Shown piece by piece: positions 8,374-16,976 of a stretch of DNA of 46,020 bases; position 1 is the stretch's first letter, and each line of letters starts with the position of its first letter. Source of the DNA: Planctomycetota bacterium. Lineage in GTDB: Bacteria; Planctomycetota; Phycisphaerae; UBA1845; Fen-1342. Location of the stretch: assembly GCA_018814045.1 (NCBI GenBank), contig JAHJAR010000121.1:1-46020 (forward strand), written 5' to 3'. A model generated the notes under the pieces. That model was not told where the DNA came from. It searched no databases and was given only the letters and a program-made list of their open reading frames with translations. A program made the translations under genes and the position numbers.

Positions 8374-8688
8374 TCAGATATTGATGGAGGCGATCTCAAC
8401 CTTCAGCATCTTCTGGCGGTGGCCCCACTTCTTCATGTGGCCCTTCCGCCGCTTGAGTTTGATGCCCCCAAGCTTGGGTGCCTTGAGTGCTTCGAGGAGT
8501 TTGGCCGAGACGGTGGCACCCGAAACCCAGGGCGCACCGATTTTGGCATCCGCACCCGTACCGACCATCAGGACCTTATCGAACACGAACTCTGTTTGGC
8601 CTTCGTCCAGGTCGCGCTGCTCGATGAGTAGCGCGTCGCCCTGGCTGACCTTATATTGCTTTCCGCCGTCTTCAAAAACCGCGTACAC
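8374..8688 (-). CDS. rplU: 50S ribosomal protein L21
   Basis: The protein is the 104-residue bL21, which binds 23S rRNA near L20. The N-terminus YAVFEDGGKQYKVSQGD and the C-terminal block KRRKGHMKKWGHRQKMLKVEI are diagnostic. I place the start at the GTG at 8688: AGGAG lies six bases upstream and the protein then begins M-YAVF as in other L21s. A TTG one codon earlier is possible. The usual partner rpmA (L27) is not downstream, where a secreted hypothetical protein is encoded instead. No L27 signature was found in the window. Confidence 0.96.
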   Translation of the reverse strand: MYAVFEDGGKQYKVSQGDALLIEQRDLDEGQTEFVFDKVLMVGTGADAKIGAPWVSGATVSAKLLEALKAPKLGGIKLKRRKGHMKKWGHRQKMLKVEIASINI

Positions 8689-8739
8689 CAATTGCTCCTT
8701 TGGCCTGCGGACCGTTCTCGTCAGATGAACGAACCATGT

Positions 8740-8768
8740 ATGCTACCGCGGCTCGGATAACGATGCAA
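8740..8768 (-). promoter_or_regulatory. Candidate rplU promoter
   Basis: On the minus strand TTGCAT (8768-8763) and TAGCAT (8745-8740) are 17 bases apart, matching three and four of six consensus positions. Transcription would start about 45 bases upstream of the rplU GTG. A second, AT-rich candidate lies farther up (TTGTTG at 8907-8902, TATTAA at 8883-8878). Confidence 0.4.
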
Positions 8769-9166
8769 CGGTCCCACACGGCAGAGCGCCCGTGGCGGTC
8801 CAACCGCGCGGTTTGGCACCGGGGGCCGGGGCGTGTGGCCGAGCGTCTGCTTGTCGCCGCCCGTCGGGAATTGCGTCATTAATAGTCCGATAAATACAAT
8901 CTCAACAAGCATGTTGCATGAATGGGTTCATGTTTAATTTTGTTCGTTTTTTGCGCAGCGTGCCCTTGCCGACTACGTTTGCCCCCGCTAGTATTATGGC
9001 GCGCTTGGATAACCAAGGCCCAATGAACCCCGGGCCGGACTGCGTCGGCGTACGTGTCCCCCCCCGCACGTCCCGACCGCCGGCCCACTTTTTTGCGCCC
9101 GTTTTTCCCCCCCCTCTTGAACACTCCCACATCCAGCGATTCCTGGTGTCTTCCGCCAGCCACACG
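8769..9166. other. Intergenic stretch with AT-rich island and two C8 tracts
   Basis: No convincing gene lies between the RND permease stop and the rplU promoter. An AT-rich island at about 8878-8960 contains the inverted repeat CATGAA-TGGG-TTCATG (8917-8932), followed on the plus strand by T-rich sequence. Two runs of eight C occur at 9058-9065 and 9107-9114. Short open frames on the minus strand change across these runs and have low-complexity Gly/Arg/Lys translations, so I did not call them. Confidence 0.5.
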
Positions 9167-12100
9167 TCATCCGACCGGCGCCAGGCGCGCGTGCGGACCG
9201 TACCAGATACGGCGTGCCAACTGCCTCGCGTCGGCGACGATGAGATAGATCGCGGGTACGACGATCAACGTCAACACGGTGGCGAAGGCCAGTCCGAAGC
9301 TGATCGAGATCGCCATCGGGATCAGAAACCGCGCCTGGAAGGATGTCTCCGCCATCAGCGGGGCCAGTCCCAGGATCGTCGTGAGTGAAGTCAGGATGAT
9401 GGGCCGCAGTCGGCGTCGCCCGCCGTCGATGACCGCGGCCTGGGTGGCCTTGCCGCCGGCCACCTCCCGGTTGATGAAATCGACCAGGATCAGTGCGTCG
9501 TTGACGACGATACCGGTCAGCGCCGCCAGACCAATCATCGACAGAATGGTCAGCGGGTAACCCATCAAGAAGTGACCGGCGACGGCTCCGTTCAGTCCGA
9601 ACGGAATGGCCGTAAGGACGACCAGCGGCTGCACGTAGCTGCGGAAAAGCCCCGCCAGCATGACGTAGATCAGCAGGACGGCAAACACGAAGTCTCGCTT
9701 GAGCGAACCGAAAGACTTGACCGTCTCGCGGCGATTCCCGGCAAACTCGACACGCAGTCCGGGATACTGCCGCTCCAGTTCGGTGACGTCCGGAGACAAC
9801 TCGGCGAGGATCAGGTCAGCGTTGCCCTGGGCCTGGTCCACATCGGCGGAAACGACCACGGCGCGGCGTTGGTCGATACGCCGAATCGAAGCGGTGCCGC
9901 GCGCCTCGCTTGCGCGGGCCACCTCGCAGAACGGCACCATTTGGCCGGTGGGTGTGGCGATGCGCATCGACTCCAGTTCACAGAGGCGTTGCCGACGGTG
10001 CTCGGGAAAGCGCACGCGGATGTCGATGTCCTCCCGGTCACGCTGGAGGGTGCGCGCTTCAAGGCCGTAGAAAGCCCCCCGAACCTCCGTGGCGAGCATC
10101 TCCGTGGTCAGGTTCAGCGGGCGGGCCGAGTCGAGCAGCGCGATCTGGATTTCGCGGCGTCCTTCCTCGTAATCGTCTGTAATGTCATACACACCCTGCA
10201 TCCGCGCCAGCTTGGTCTGGAGCGTCTCCGCGACGGCCAGGATGTCATCTATATTGGGCCCGGTGACCTCGATAGCGATCTCGGAACCGGACGGTCCGCC
10301 CTGCATGGGTGAGTAGCGCAGCGAGTTCACGCCGAGGATGCCGCGCGTCTGGCTGCGCAGGTCGGCGATGATCTCCTCGCTCGAGCGCGCGCGCCGGTCG
10401 ATCGTGCTCAGTTCGACGATGGCCTGGCCGACGTGTGGACGGCGTGAGACCGTAGCGCCATCCTCGCCCGCCGCGATCTGCGCCCCGACCAGCGTGTAAA
10501 CGGATTCAACCTCGCCGCGATCCCGCAGTGTCAGGATGGCGTTTTCGACGGCTTTGAGCGCGGCCTCGGTCCCGTCGGCGGGCGTGCCGACCGGCATGTC
10601 CAGGTTCACCAGGACGGTTTCGGAGTCCATTTTCTGGAGGAAGACGAAGGGCACGCGACCGCCGCTGATCATCCCGAATGAAACCAGCAGGGCCGCGAGC
10701 ACGGCCGCCACGGTGACGTAGCGGTAGCGGGTGGCCAGACGCAGCAGGCGTTCATAGACGTCGGTAAAACGCTCTTGAAAGTAGTAGCGCTGCTTTTCGC
10801 GGAGCGATCGTACGAGGCGCGCGAACCAGTGCCGGGCGGGCGCGGCGCCCAAGTCGGCGCGGACCGGTTTGAGCCAGTCGGCCAGATGGGACGGCAGGAT
10901 CGAGAGCGCTTCGATCAGCGAAACAGTCAGAGCGCACATCACCACAACCGGCAGGACACCCATGAAATCGCCGATCCGCCCCTCGATAAACAGCAGCGGC
11001 AGAAAGGCACCGATCGTGGTGCTGACGGCGATGACGACCGGCCAAGTGACTTCCTGGGTGCCTTCGATGGCGGCCTGTTTGGACGTCTGGCCCTGCTCGA
11101 CGCGCGCATAGATGTTCTCGCCCACGACGATCGCGTCGTCAACGATCAGACCCAGGACGACTATCAGACCGAACATACTGATGAGGTTGAGCGTGGCCCC
11201 GACGGCGCTCATGAGCATGATCGCCCCAGCCACGGAGAGCAGCAGTCCCATCATGATCCAGAAGGCCACGCGCCAGTTCAGGAACAGCAGCAGTGATAGA
11301 AAGACCAGTGTCAGGCCCCAGGCGCCGTTGCGTTGGAGCAGGTCGAGGCGGTCCTCGATGTAGCGGGCCAGGTTGCTGTGCACCTGTGTTTGCAGGACCT
11401 CCGGATAGGGATCGTTCCACGCTCGCTGGTGGATGCGCTCGACCTCGCTGCGCACGCCGAGGAGCTTTTGTACGCGCGTGGCGAACGACGATTCCAGGGG
11501 CTGGCGGCGTTTGCCGGCCACGAACGCCTTGACCTTGGTGGAGATGTCGATCGCATCCTGGTCGCCGGTCTTGTAGACCGTGACTTCTACCGCGGGCTTG
11601 CCGTTAAAGCGGCCGCGCACTTCACGATCCTCGAAACCGTCGAACACTCGGCCCAGGTCGCTGACGCGCACCACCGCGCCGTTCGGCGTCGTTTGGACGA
11701 TCGTCGCAGCGATGGTCTCGGCCTCATCGCTCTGGCCGAGCGTGCGCAGGGCAACGTTCTGATCCGGCGTCCTGATCTGCCCGCCGGGGAGGTCGAGGTT
11801 GGTCTGACGGATGGCGCTGGCCACGCGCGCCAGCGAGAGCCGGTACTCGACGAGCTTCTCCGGAACGACCTCGACGGCGAGTTCACCCTTGCGTGTTCCG
11901 CCAAGCACGACGTCGGTTATGCCGGGCAGCAGGAGCAACTCGTCGCGCAAGTCTTGTCCGGCCTGCTTGAGCGCGGCTTCATCCAGGTCGCCGAACAGGG
12001 CCACCGCGATGACCGGGAGAGTCGGCTCGAAGCGCATCACGCGGACCTCTTCGGCTTGCTCGGGCAGCTCATCGCGCGGCACGGCGTCGACCGCGGCCTT

Positions 12101-12430
12101 GAAGTCATTCACCTTCTGGTCCAGATCGTCGACGTCGTTGGTCAGCGTGACCAGAATCGTGCCGACCCCTTCGGAGATGCGCGTCTCGATCTTCTCGATG
12201 TCCTTGACATCCTTGATCGCCTCTTCGAGACGCTGCGCCAGATTCTGCTCGATTTCGGGCGGCGTCGCCCCGGGGTAGACGGCCTGGATGACAACCTGGT
12301 TGGGCCGCGACTCGGGGAACATCTCGCGGACCAGCGTGAAGGCGGAGTAGATGCCGCCGGCCAGAATGGTCACCATGACCACGCCGACCAGGACCGGGTT
12401 TTCGACGCTGTACCTGGGGAGCGACTTCAT
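9167..12430 (-). CDS. RND efflux transporter permease, AcrB-type superfamily
   Basis: A 1087-residue inner-membrane proton-driven pump with the classic layout: TM1 at about 12-32, a large periplasmic porter loop, TM2-6 at about 370-520, a second loop, and TM8-12 at the C-terminus. The N-terminus ENPVLVGVVMVTILAGGIYS and YPGATPPEIEQNL are typical. TM4 carries the paired acids of the proton relay in GLIVDDAIVVGENIYARV. The TM10 lysine of AcrB is absent: the region reads GIVVNDALILVDFINREV, as in some non-AcrB RND clades. The start overlaps the adaptor stop by four bases (ATGA). No outer-membrane factor gene is nearby, so TolC must be encoded elsewhere. Substrate is unknown. Confidence 0.93.
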   Translation of the reverse strand: MKSLPRYSVENPVLVGVVMVTILAGGIYSAFTLVREMFPESRPNQVVIQAVYPGATPPEIEQNLAQRLEEAIKDVKDIEKIETRISEGVGTILVTLTNDVDDLDQKVNDFKAAVDAVPRDELPEQAEEVRVMRFEPTLPVIAVALFGDLDEAALKQAGQDLRDELLLLPGITDVVLGGTRKGELAVEVVPEKLVEYRLSLARVASAIRQTNLDLPGGQIRTPDQNVALRTLGQSDEAETIAATIVQTTPNGAVVRVSDLGRVFDGFEDREVRGRFNGKPAVEVTVYKTGDQDAIDISTKVKAFVAGKRRQPLESSFATRVQKLLGVRSEVERIHQRAWNDPYPEVLQTQVHSNLARYIEDRLDLLQRNGAWGLTLVFLSLLLFLNWRVAFWIMMGLLLSVAGAIMLMSAVGATLNLISMFGLIVVLGLIVDDAIVVGENIYARVEQGQTSKQAAIEGTQEVTWPVVIAVSTTIGAFLPLLFIEGRIGDFMGVLPVVVMCALTVSLIEALSILPSHLADWLKPVRADLGAAPARHWFARLVRSLREKQRYYFQERFTDVYERLLRLATRYRYVTVAAVLAALLVSFGMISGGRVPFVFLQKMDSETVLVNLDMPVGTPADGTEAALKAVENAILTLRDRGEVESVYTLVGAQIAAGEDGATVSRRPHVGQAIVELSTIDRRARSSEEIIADLRSQTRGILGVNSLRYSPMQGGPSGSEIAIEVTGPNIDDILAVAETLQTKLARMQGVYDITDDYEEGRREIQIALLDSARPLNLTTEMLATEVRGAFYGLEARTLQRDREDIDIRVRFPEHRRQRLCELESMRIATPTGQMVPFCEVARASEARGTASIRRIDQRRAVVVSADVDQAQGNADLILAELSPDVTELERQYPGLRVEFAGNRRETVKSFGSLKRDFVFAVLLIYVMLAGLFRSYVQPLVVLTAIPFGLNGAVAGHFLMGYPLTILSMIGLAALTGIVVNDALILVDFINREVAGGKATQAAVIDGGRRRLRPIILTSLTTILGLAPLMAETSFQARFLIPMAISISFGLAFATVLTLIVVPAIYLIVADARQLARRIWYGPHARLAPVG

Positions 12431-13719
12431 GGTGTCCGACCAAGCGCGGGCCGCGCGGCAGGAGACACTGCCGCGGGTTGATTCGGGCCTTCGTTTGTCA
12501 GGCGCACCTGCACCGCAGCGCCATCGTGCAGTGCGTCCAGGTTGCTGGTTATGACGACCACTCCCGGTTCGACGCCCGCGATGATCGTCTGTTCCTCGAG
12601 GTAGCCCACCACCTGCACGGCCCGCTGGCGGACTTCGCCCGCGACCGCAATGAACACCCGGTTGCCGGGCGCGCTGCCGCGCGGCACGAGCAACGCCTCC
12701 CGCAGCGTGGGGCCGTCGATGCGGGCCTGCACGAACATCCCGGGCAACAGCGGCTGCTCCTGTTGGGCGTTGTCGATGTCGACGAAGAGCGCGAACGTGC
12801 GCGTGGTTTCGCTGGCATTCGGAGCGATGCGGGCTACGGTCCCGGACCAGACCACGTCATCCCGGCTTTCGAGCATCAAGCGGCAGGCGGTGCCGACGCG
12901 CACGTGCCCCCGCCGGGATACCGGCAACTCGATCGGCAGCTCGATCAGCCGCGGGTCGAGCAACGTCAGAAGCCGCTGACCGACGGCGACACGCTCGCCG
13001 ATCTCCACGTCAACGACGCTGAGTTCGCCGTCAAAGGGGGCTCTGATCGTGCAGCGCTCGACGTTCAGCTCGGTCAGGGCGACTTCGGCCCGCCGCAGTT
13101 GGCAGGTGGCTTCTCGCTGGGCGCGCTGTTGCGGCAGCAGCGCCAACTGATTCTCCAGGGTTTGCAGCGTCCGGCGGGCCTGTTCGAGCGCCGCGCGAGC
13201 CAGATCGAGCTCGCGCCGCCCGGCGGCCTGTTGCTCGAGCAGGCCCAGGATGCGCTCGTACTCGCGCTGGGCGATGTCGTGTTCCGATTGAGCGATGGTG
13301 ATAAGCCGGCTGAGGTTGCGCTGCTCGATGTCGAGAGCGGCCAGTTGCGCCAACTCCACGTCCAGCAGGCTCTGCGCCCGCCGCAGTTGCTCGCTGTATT
13401 CCCGGTCATCGAGCCGGACGAGAAGCTGGTTCACCACGACCGGTACACCCACCCGCAAACCCGCGGCCAACTCGATGACTTCGCCGGGAACCTGCGGCGA
13501 CAGCCAAGCCGCGCGATCAGCGCGCGCGGTGCCGTAGCCGATCACCGGTAGAACGACGGTTTGAGGCGTGAGCTTCACACCCATGACGACCAGCGGCGGG
13601 CGCTGCAGGTCCGCGGTCGGCGCCGCCGGGCGGGTAATGACCAGCATAGCCGCGATTCCCCCGCCGAGGGCCAGGAGCACGGTGATCAGCACGAGCGAGA
13701 CGATCAGTTGCCTGCGCAT
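12427..13719 (-). CDS. RND periplasmic adaptor (membrane fusion protein)
   Basis: A 430-residue protein of the AcrA/MexA/HlyD adaptor family, which links an RND pump to an outer-membrane channel. The N-terminal anchor (LIVSLVLITVLLALGGGIAA) is followed by a split biotinyl-lipoyl domain (SPQVPGEVIELAAGLRVGVP at about 73-92, TIRAPFDGELSVVDVEIGERV at about 225-245). A helical hairpin rich in Gln, Leu and Arg lies between, at about 110-215. A beta-barrel domain follows, with LPGMFVQARI and VLVPRG-like ALLVPRGSAP. It is the first gene of the pair and its stop overlaps the permease start. Confidence 0.9.
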   Translation of the reverse strand: MRRQLIVSLVLITVLLALGGGIAAMLVITRPAAPTADLQRPPLVVMGVKLTPQTVVLPVIGYGTARADRAAWLSPQVPGEVIELAAGLRVGVPVVVNQLLVRLDDREYSEQLRRAQSLLDVELAQLAALDIEQRNLSRLITIAQSEHDIAQREYERILGLLEQQAAGRRELDLARAALEQARRTLQTLENQLALLPQQRAQREATCQLRRAEVALTELNVERCTIRAPFDGELSVVDVEIGERVAVGQRLLTLLDPRLIELPIELPVSRRGHVRVGTACRLMLESRDDVVWSGTVARIAPNASETTRTFALFVDIDNAQQEQPLLPGMFVQARIDGPTLREALLVPRGSAPGNRVFIAVAGEVRQRAVQVVGYLEEQTIIAGVEPGVVVITSNLDALHDGAAVQVRLTNEGPNQPAAVSPAARPALGRTP

Positions 13720-13763
13720 TGGGCCCCTGCTGCTGCCTCCTCACGACCTTCCCCGCAGGCTCG

Positions 13764-13791
13764 ATTATAGACCTTGAAGGGGACGGAACAA
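13764..13791 (-). promoter_or_regulatory. Candidate promoter of the RND operon
   Basis: A perfect TATAAT lies on the minus strand at 13769-13764. TTGTTC at 13791-13786 is a weak -35 match at 16 bases' spacing. Transcription would begin about 40 bases upstream of the adaptor ATG. No operator-like dyad or adjacent regulator gene was seen. Confidence 0.5.
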
Positions 13792-13909
13792 GCGTACCAC
13801 AGAGCCCAGCCACGGGGCCGCGGGCACGCGACGCCAAGGCACCGTTTGGCCATCTGGGTGCCCCATGCCGTCGTTCGACAAGCCCGCCTCCAGACCGCAC
13901 AATTCGGCC

Positions 13910-15073
13910 ATGTCTACAGCTAGCCAGGCGCCCATTCACGTGATCACCGCCGCAACGTCTCCGGCCCGGCTCGACGTGCTGGGGACACTGCGGGCGCCCC
14001 CGAAACCGTGGAGCCGTGCCGCGCACCCGCCAGCATTGGTCGTGCAGGTTGGGCCCGGGACGAGCCCCGGCCCGGTGCTGGGCGAAGTGCGGCGCGTGCG
14101 CGCCCCGTTCAATCAGGCCTGGCTCGCCACGGGAGCGCTGCGAGCACTGATCGAGGAGCACCTGCGGCGGACGGGCGCGGATACAGCGCTGCTGCACGCC
14201 TGGGACGCCACCGCTCTGGCGTCCAGTTTGCCGCTCGCGGCGCCGAACCACCCCTTGTTGGCGGAGGTCGAGTCGGGGAGTGAGGTGCGCGTGTTCGCGC
14301 GGCGCTACCAGTCGCGCCCGCCGGAGGCACCGCTCGCCTTCGCCTGCCCGACCACCGTGGCCTTGCACCGGCTGGCGGAAGTCGGCGTTCCCCCGGCGAC
14401 CTGCGCGCTGGTCCGCCCGGCTGTGGATTTTGGCGCGTTCAACCGCGCGGACGCTACCCGCGCCCGTCAACGGCTAGGGCTCGAGGATCAGCACACGGCG
14501 GTGCTGGTGTTGCCGCCGGTGACGCGCGAGACCGGGGCATTCGCGGCGGTGTGGGGGACGCTGCTGCTCCAGCACGTGCGGGCCGACGTGCGAATTGTCG
14601 TGCCAACCGAAGGGCCGGAGGTACGCCGCATTCAGCGGCTCGCGACCGCCTCACGGCACGATCACGTGTTGCGCTCCCCCGGCTGGCAACTGACTTTGCC
14701 GGAACTGCTGGCGGCGACTGACGGGGCCATATACCTACCTGCCGGGGACGCTCCCACGGACAGTCTGGCGTGGGCGATGGCGTCCGGACGACCAATCGTC
14801 GCCAGCGCCGTGCCGGCAGTAACGGAGTTCCTCAGGCACGGCCAAAACGCCTGGCTGTGCGCGACCGCAAGTCCGAGCGCTGTGGCCCGCTGCCTGTTGC
14901 AGGTGCTGGAGCAACCGGAGCAAGTGCGGCGGCGCGCGGAATCAGCCCGCAGCCAGGCGTTCAAGGTCTTCTCGCGGCAGCGGATGATCGAGCAGTATCA
15001 GCGTGTGTACGAGAATCTTGCGGCGGGTCGCGCCGCAGCGGATGGCCTCCGGGATGCAGCCGTCGTCGCGTGA
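13910..15073 (+). CDS. Glycosyltransferase, GT4-like GT-B fold
   Basis: The ATG at 13910 gives 387 residues; an in-frame ATG at 13865 would add 15. Neither has a clear ribosome-binding site. The C-terminal half has the order expected of GT4 enzymes: a hinge and donor-domain start (LVLPPVTRETGAFAAVWG), TEGPEVRRIQRLA, LTLPELLAATDGAIYLPAGD, SLAWAMASGRPIVASAVPAV, GQNAWLCATASPSAVARCLL, and a terminal FSRQRMIEQYQRVYENL helix. The EX7E-like acids of the donor site are weak: Asp occurs where Glu is usual in PAGDAPTDSLAWAM. The N-terminal acceptor domain is diverged. The sugar and acceptor are unknown. It is a single gene, divergent from the RND operon. Confidence 0.72.
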   Translation: MSTASQAPIHVITAATSPARLDVLGTLRAPPKPWSRAAHPPALVVQVGPGTSPGPVLGEVRRVRAPFNQAWLATGALRALIEEHLRRTGADTALLHAWDATALASSLPLAAPNHPLLAEVESGSEVRVFARRYQSRPPEAPLAFACPTTVALHRLAEVGVPPATCALVRPAVDFGAFNRADATRARQRLGLEDQHTAVLVLPPVTRETGAFAAVWGTLLLQHVRADVRIVVPTEGPEVRRIQRLATASRHDHVLRSPGWQLTLPELLAATDGAIYLPAGDAPTDSLAWAMASGRPIVASAVPAVTEFLRHGQNAWLCATASPSAVARCLLQVLEQPEQVRRRAESARSQAFKVFSRQRMIEQYQRVYENLAAGRAAADGLRDAAVVA

Positions 15074-15093
15074 GTGAAACGTGGGAGCAGAGG

Positions 15094-16164
15094 CTACCTG
15101 GCCTGGGCCGTCTCCGGTGCCAGGTAGTCCGCGAGCACATCGTAGAGGTCTTCCCACCAGGGCGAATCAGAGAGCATGGCCTCGATGACGCCGTCGAAGA
15201 GCTCGCAGACCAGGGTTGTGTCGTCGCGCACCTTCTCCGTGTCTTGCGCGCGCGTCTGGCCTGGTTTGTCCGCGGACGGGAGTGGCAGATCTTCCGCCAC
15301 GAGCAGTGGCTCGGCCGGGGATGGCTCGGACTCGTCGAGCACAACCGCGGACGGCTCGGCCGGTGGCCCCATCAAGCCGGCTTCTGGGACCAGCGGCTCG
15401 CTGGCAGCCGCCGGCGTGGGCTCGTCGGCGAGGCTCTCCGCCACGACCGCCTCCGCCGCCCGCAACGCTTCCTGCTCGGCGGCCAGCCGAGCAACTGCGC
15501 GCAACTGATGGCGAGCCGCTTCGAATTTGGGAGCCAACTGGAGCGCGTTATCAAGCGCGCGGGCGGCGTCGGCGTAGCGACTCGCCTCGGTGAGGATCAT
15601 GGCCATGTTGTAGTGCGCGTCCGCTTCACTGCCAGCCAGGCAGAACTCCGAGAACGCTTCCTCGTAGTGCTCGCCTTCGGCCAACACCAGGGCACAGTTT
15701 ACGTGCGCCCGCGCGAACGACGGGTTCAGTTCGAGCGCGCGGCGTAAGGTGACTTCAGCTTCATCGTACTTGCCGGCCAGATAGAGGCTGAAGCCCAGAT
15801 TGTTGTGCAGATGGGCGAGCTGGGGGCGCTGTGCGATGGCGCGGCGGAACTCGGCGCAGGCGTCGTCGTGCCGACCTAGCTTGTTGAGGGTGATGCCCAG
15901 CCGGTTACGGGCCATGAGAAAATCGGGCATCAATTCCAACGCCTGGCGATAGCGGATCACCGCGTCCTCGAAGTTATTCTGGCGCTCGAGCAGGTGCCCG
16001 TGCGCAAAATACGTCGTCGCGTTGAGACGCGGAGCAACTCCGCTGACCGTACGCGACGGCAAGGCGCCCGGGCTGTACTGCTGCTCAGTTTGTGTGCAAC
16101 TCAGGGCCCAGCCCAACGAGATCACGCCGCAGGCCAGCCAAACCCAAGTTCGGGATGTTCGCAC
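15094..16164 (-). CDS. TPR-repeat lipoprotein-like protein
   Basis: I place the start at the GTG at 16164, because AGGAG lies just upstream inside the end of the preceding gene; longer readings have no family character. The 356-residue protein begins with a hydrophobic segment ending WALSCTQ, a possible lipobox. About five tetratricopeptide repeats span residues 50-210, with ALELMPDFLMARNRLGITL, RRAIAQRPQLAHLHNNLGFS and RRALELNPSFARAHVNCALV as clear units. A Pro/Ala/Glu-rich acidic tail covers the last 120 residues. TPR proteins are assembly scaffolds; TadD of the Tad pilus is one possible comparison. The gene is coupled to the lipoprotein gene upstream. Confidence 0.8.
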   Translation of the reverse strand: MRTSRTWVWLACGVISLGWALSCTQTEQQYSPGALPSRTVSGVAPRLNATTYFAHGHLLERQNNFEDAVIRYRQALELMPDFLMARNRLGITLNKLGRHDDACAEFRRAIAQRPQLAHLHNNLGFSLYLAGKYDEAEVTLRRALELNPSFARAHVNCALVLAEGEHYEEAFSEFCLAGSEADAHYNMAMILTEASRYADAARALDNALQLAPKFEAARHQLRAVARLAAEQEALRAAEAVVAESLADEPTPAAASEPLVPEAGLMGPPAEPSAVVLDESEPSPAEPLLVAEDLPLPSADKPGQTRAQDTEKVRDDTTLVCELFDGVIEAMLSDSPWWEDLYDVLADYLAPETAQAR

Positions 16165-16174
16165 GACTCGACTC

Positions 16175-16696
16175 CTAATCGCCCCCCCCGCCGTATGAGA
16201 GCTTGAAGCCACCTGCGGTGTTGTCGGTGCTCTTCTTGACCTTGTAGGTGGCTTCGTTGGCCTTGATGAGGATGACCTCGTTGGCGTCCAGACCGCGGCC
16301 GCCGGGCAGATCACGTCTGAGGAGCTCGGCCGTAGTGTCCAGACCAGCCTCGGCCAGGAACGCCAGGATCGTCTCGGTGCGCTCTTCAATCAGAGCCTCG
16401 TCTTCGAGCGCGGTGCTGAAGCGAATCGTCCCGCCGTACGCCTCCACCAGCGACGCCAGCCGCAGGAGGCGCTCTTCGCCAAGCGTGTTAAGCAGGCGGC
16501 GGTGCGGCAGGAAGTGCACGTCGGAGACGGCCATGTCCTCGAGCAGAGCGTTGTCATTCATGTAGACGTACGTGCCCTGCAACTCGTGCGTCGCCGGAGG
16601 AATGCCGTGCGGGGGAGCATTGAGGCGGGCGTTGGGCGAATTGCACGCCGCGCCCAGCAGGCCGACGCAGGCGGCCCAGACAAGCAGACGTTTCAT
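16175..16696 (-). CDS. Uncharacterised lipoprotein coupled to the TPR gene
   Basis: A 173-residue protein with the lipobox LLGAAC near residue 18. The mature part has an alpha/beta alternation: DVHFLPHRRLLNTLGEERLL, then LASLVEAYGGTIRFSTALED and ERTETILAFLAEAGLD. This recalls a degenerate OmpA-like or CpaD-like fold but lacks the OmpA peptidoglycan motif. The C-terminus ends in a Gly-rich tail. Its stop lies inside the ribosome-binding site of the TPR gene, so the two are almost certainly translated together. Together they may form an outer-membrane or pilus accessory unit. That is inference only. Confidence 0.72.
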   Translation of the reverse strand: MKRLLVWAACVGLLGAACNSPNARLNAPPHGIPPATHELQGTYVYMNDNALLEDMAVSDVHFLPHRRLLNTLGEERLLRLASLVEAYGGTIRFSTALEDEALIEERTETILAFLAEAGLDTTAELLRRDLPGGRGLDANEVILIKANEATYKVKKSTDNTAGGFKLSYGGGGD

Positions 16697-16976
16697 GTCG
16701 GGTTCCTCCGGCGGGGCTTATGCCCCAAGCGACCTCTGGCCCGCGAGCCGCGAGCGCGCGCCCCACGGACCGCTGCCCATAAAATCGGCAGGTGGCCGGA
16801 CGGTCCTGAGCTGGGGCGCGCGATTCGCAGTCCGGGAGCAGGACACCTGAAGCCAACGGGGCCGCCGCAGGCAGGGAATCCGGGACCCCGGGCCGCAACA
16901 CGGCCCGCAGCGGGGTTTGTGGCTGAGCCAGGATCGGGAGGCGTCGCGTGGGCGTCTTTGGGTTAGAATCCACGCC

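Noticed and set aside
8917..8960. Hairpin followed by T-rich sequence, as an intrinsic terminator on the plus strand
   Set aside because: The stem is only six AT-rich pairs and no plus-strand gene lies upstream.
8980..9100. Possible tRNA on the minus strand because of a GGTTCATT-like T-loop
   Set aside because: The sequence does not close into an acceptor stem, anticodon stem and T-stem. It only gives a GGCCC/GGGCC hairpin.
8879..9165. Two minus-strand frames of about 90 codons, examined as a possible rpmA (L27)
   Set aside because: Low-complexity Gly/Arg/Lys sequence, disturbed at the two C8 tracts. No L27 motif such as AGGSTRNGRDS is present.
15074..15093. Terminator between the convergent glycosyltransferase and TPR genes
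   Set aside because: The gap is only 20 bases with no stem-loop or T-tract.
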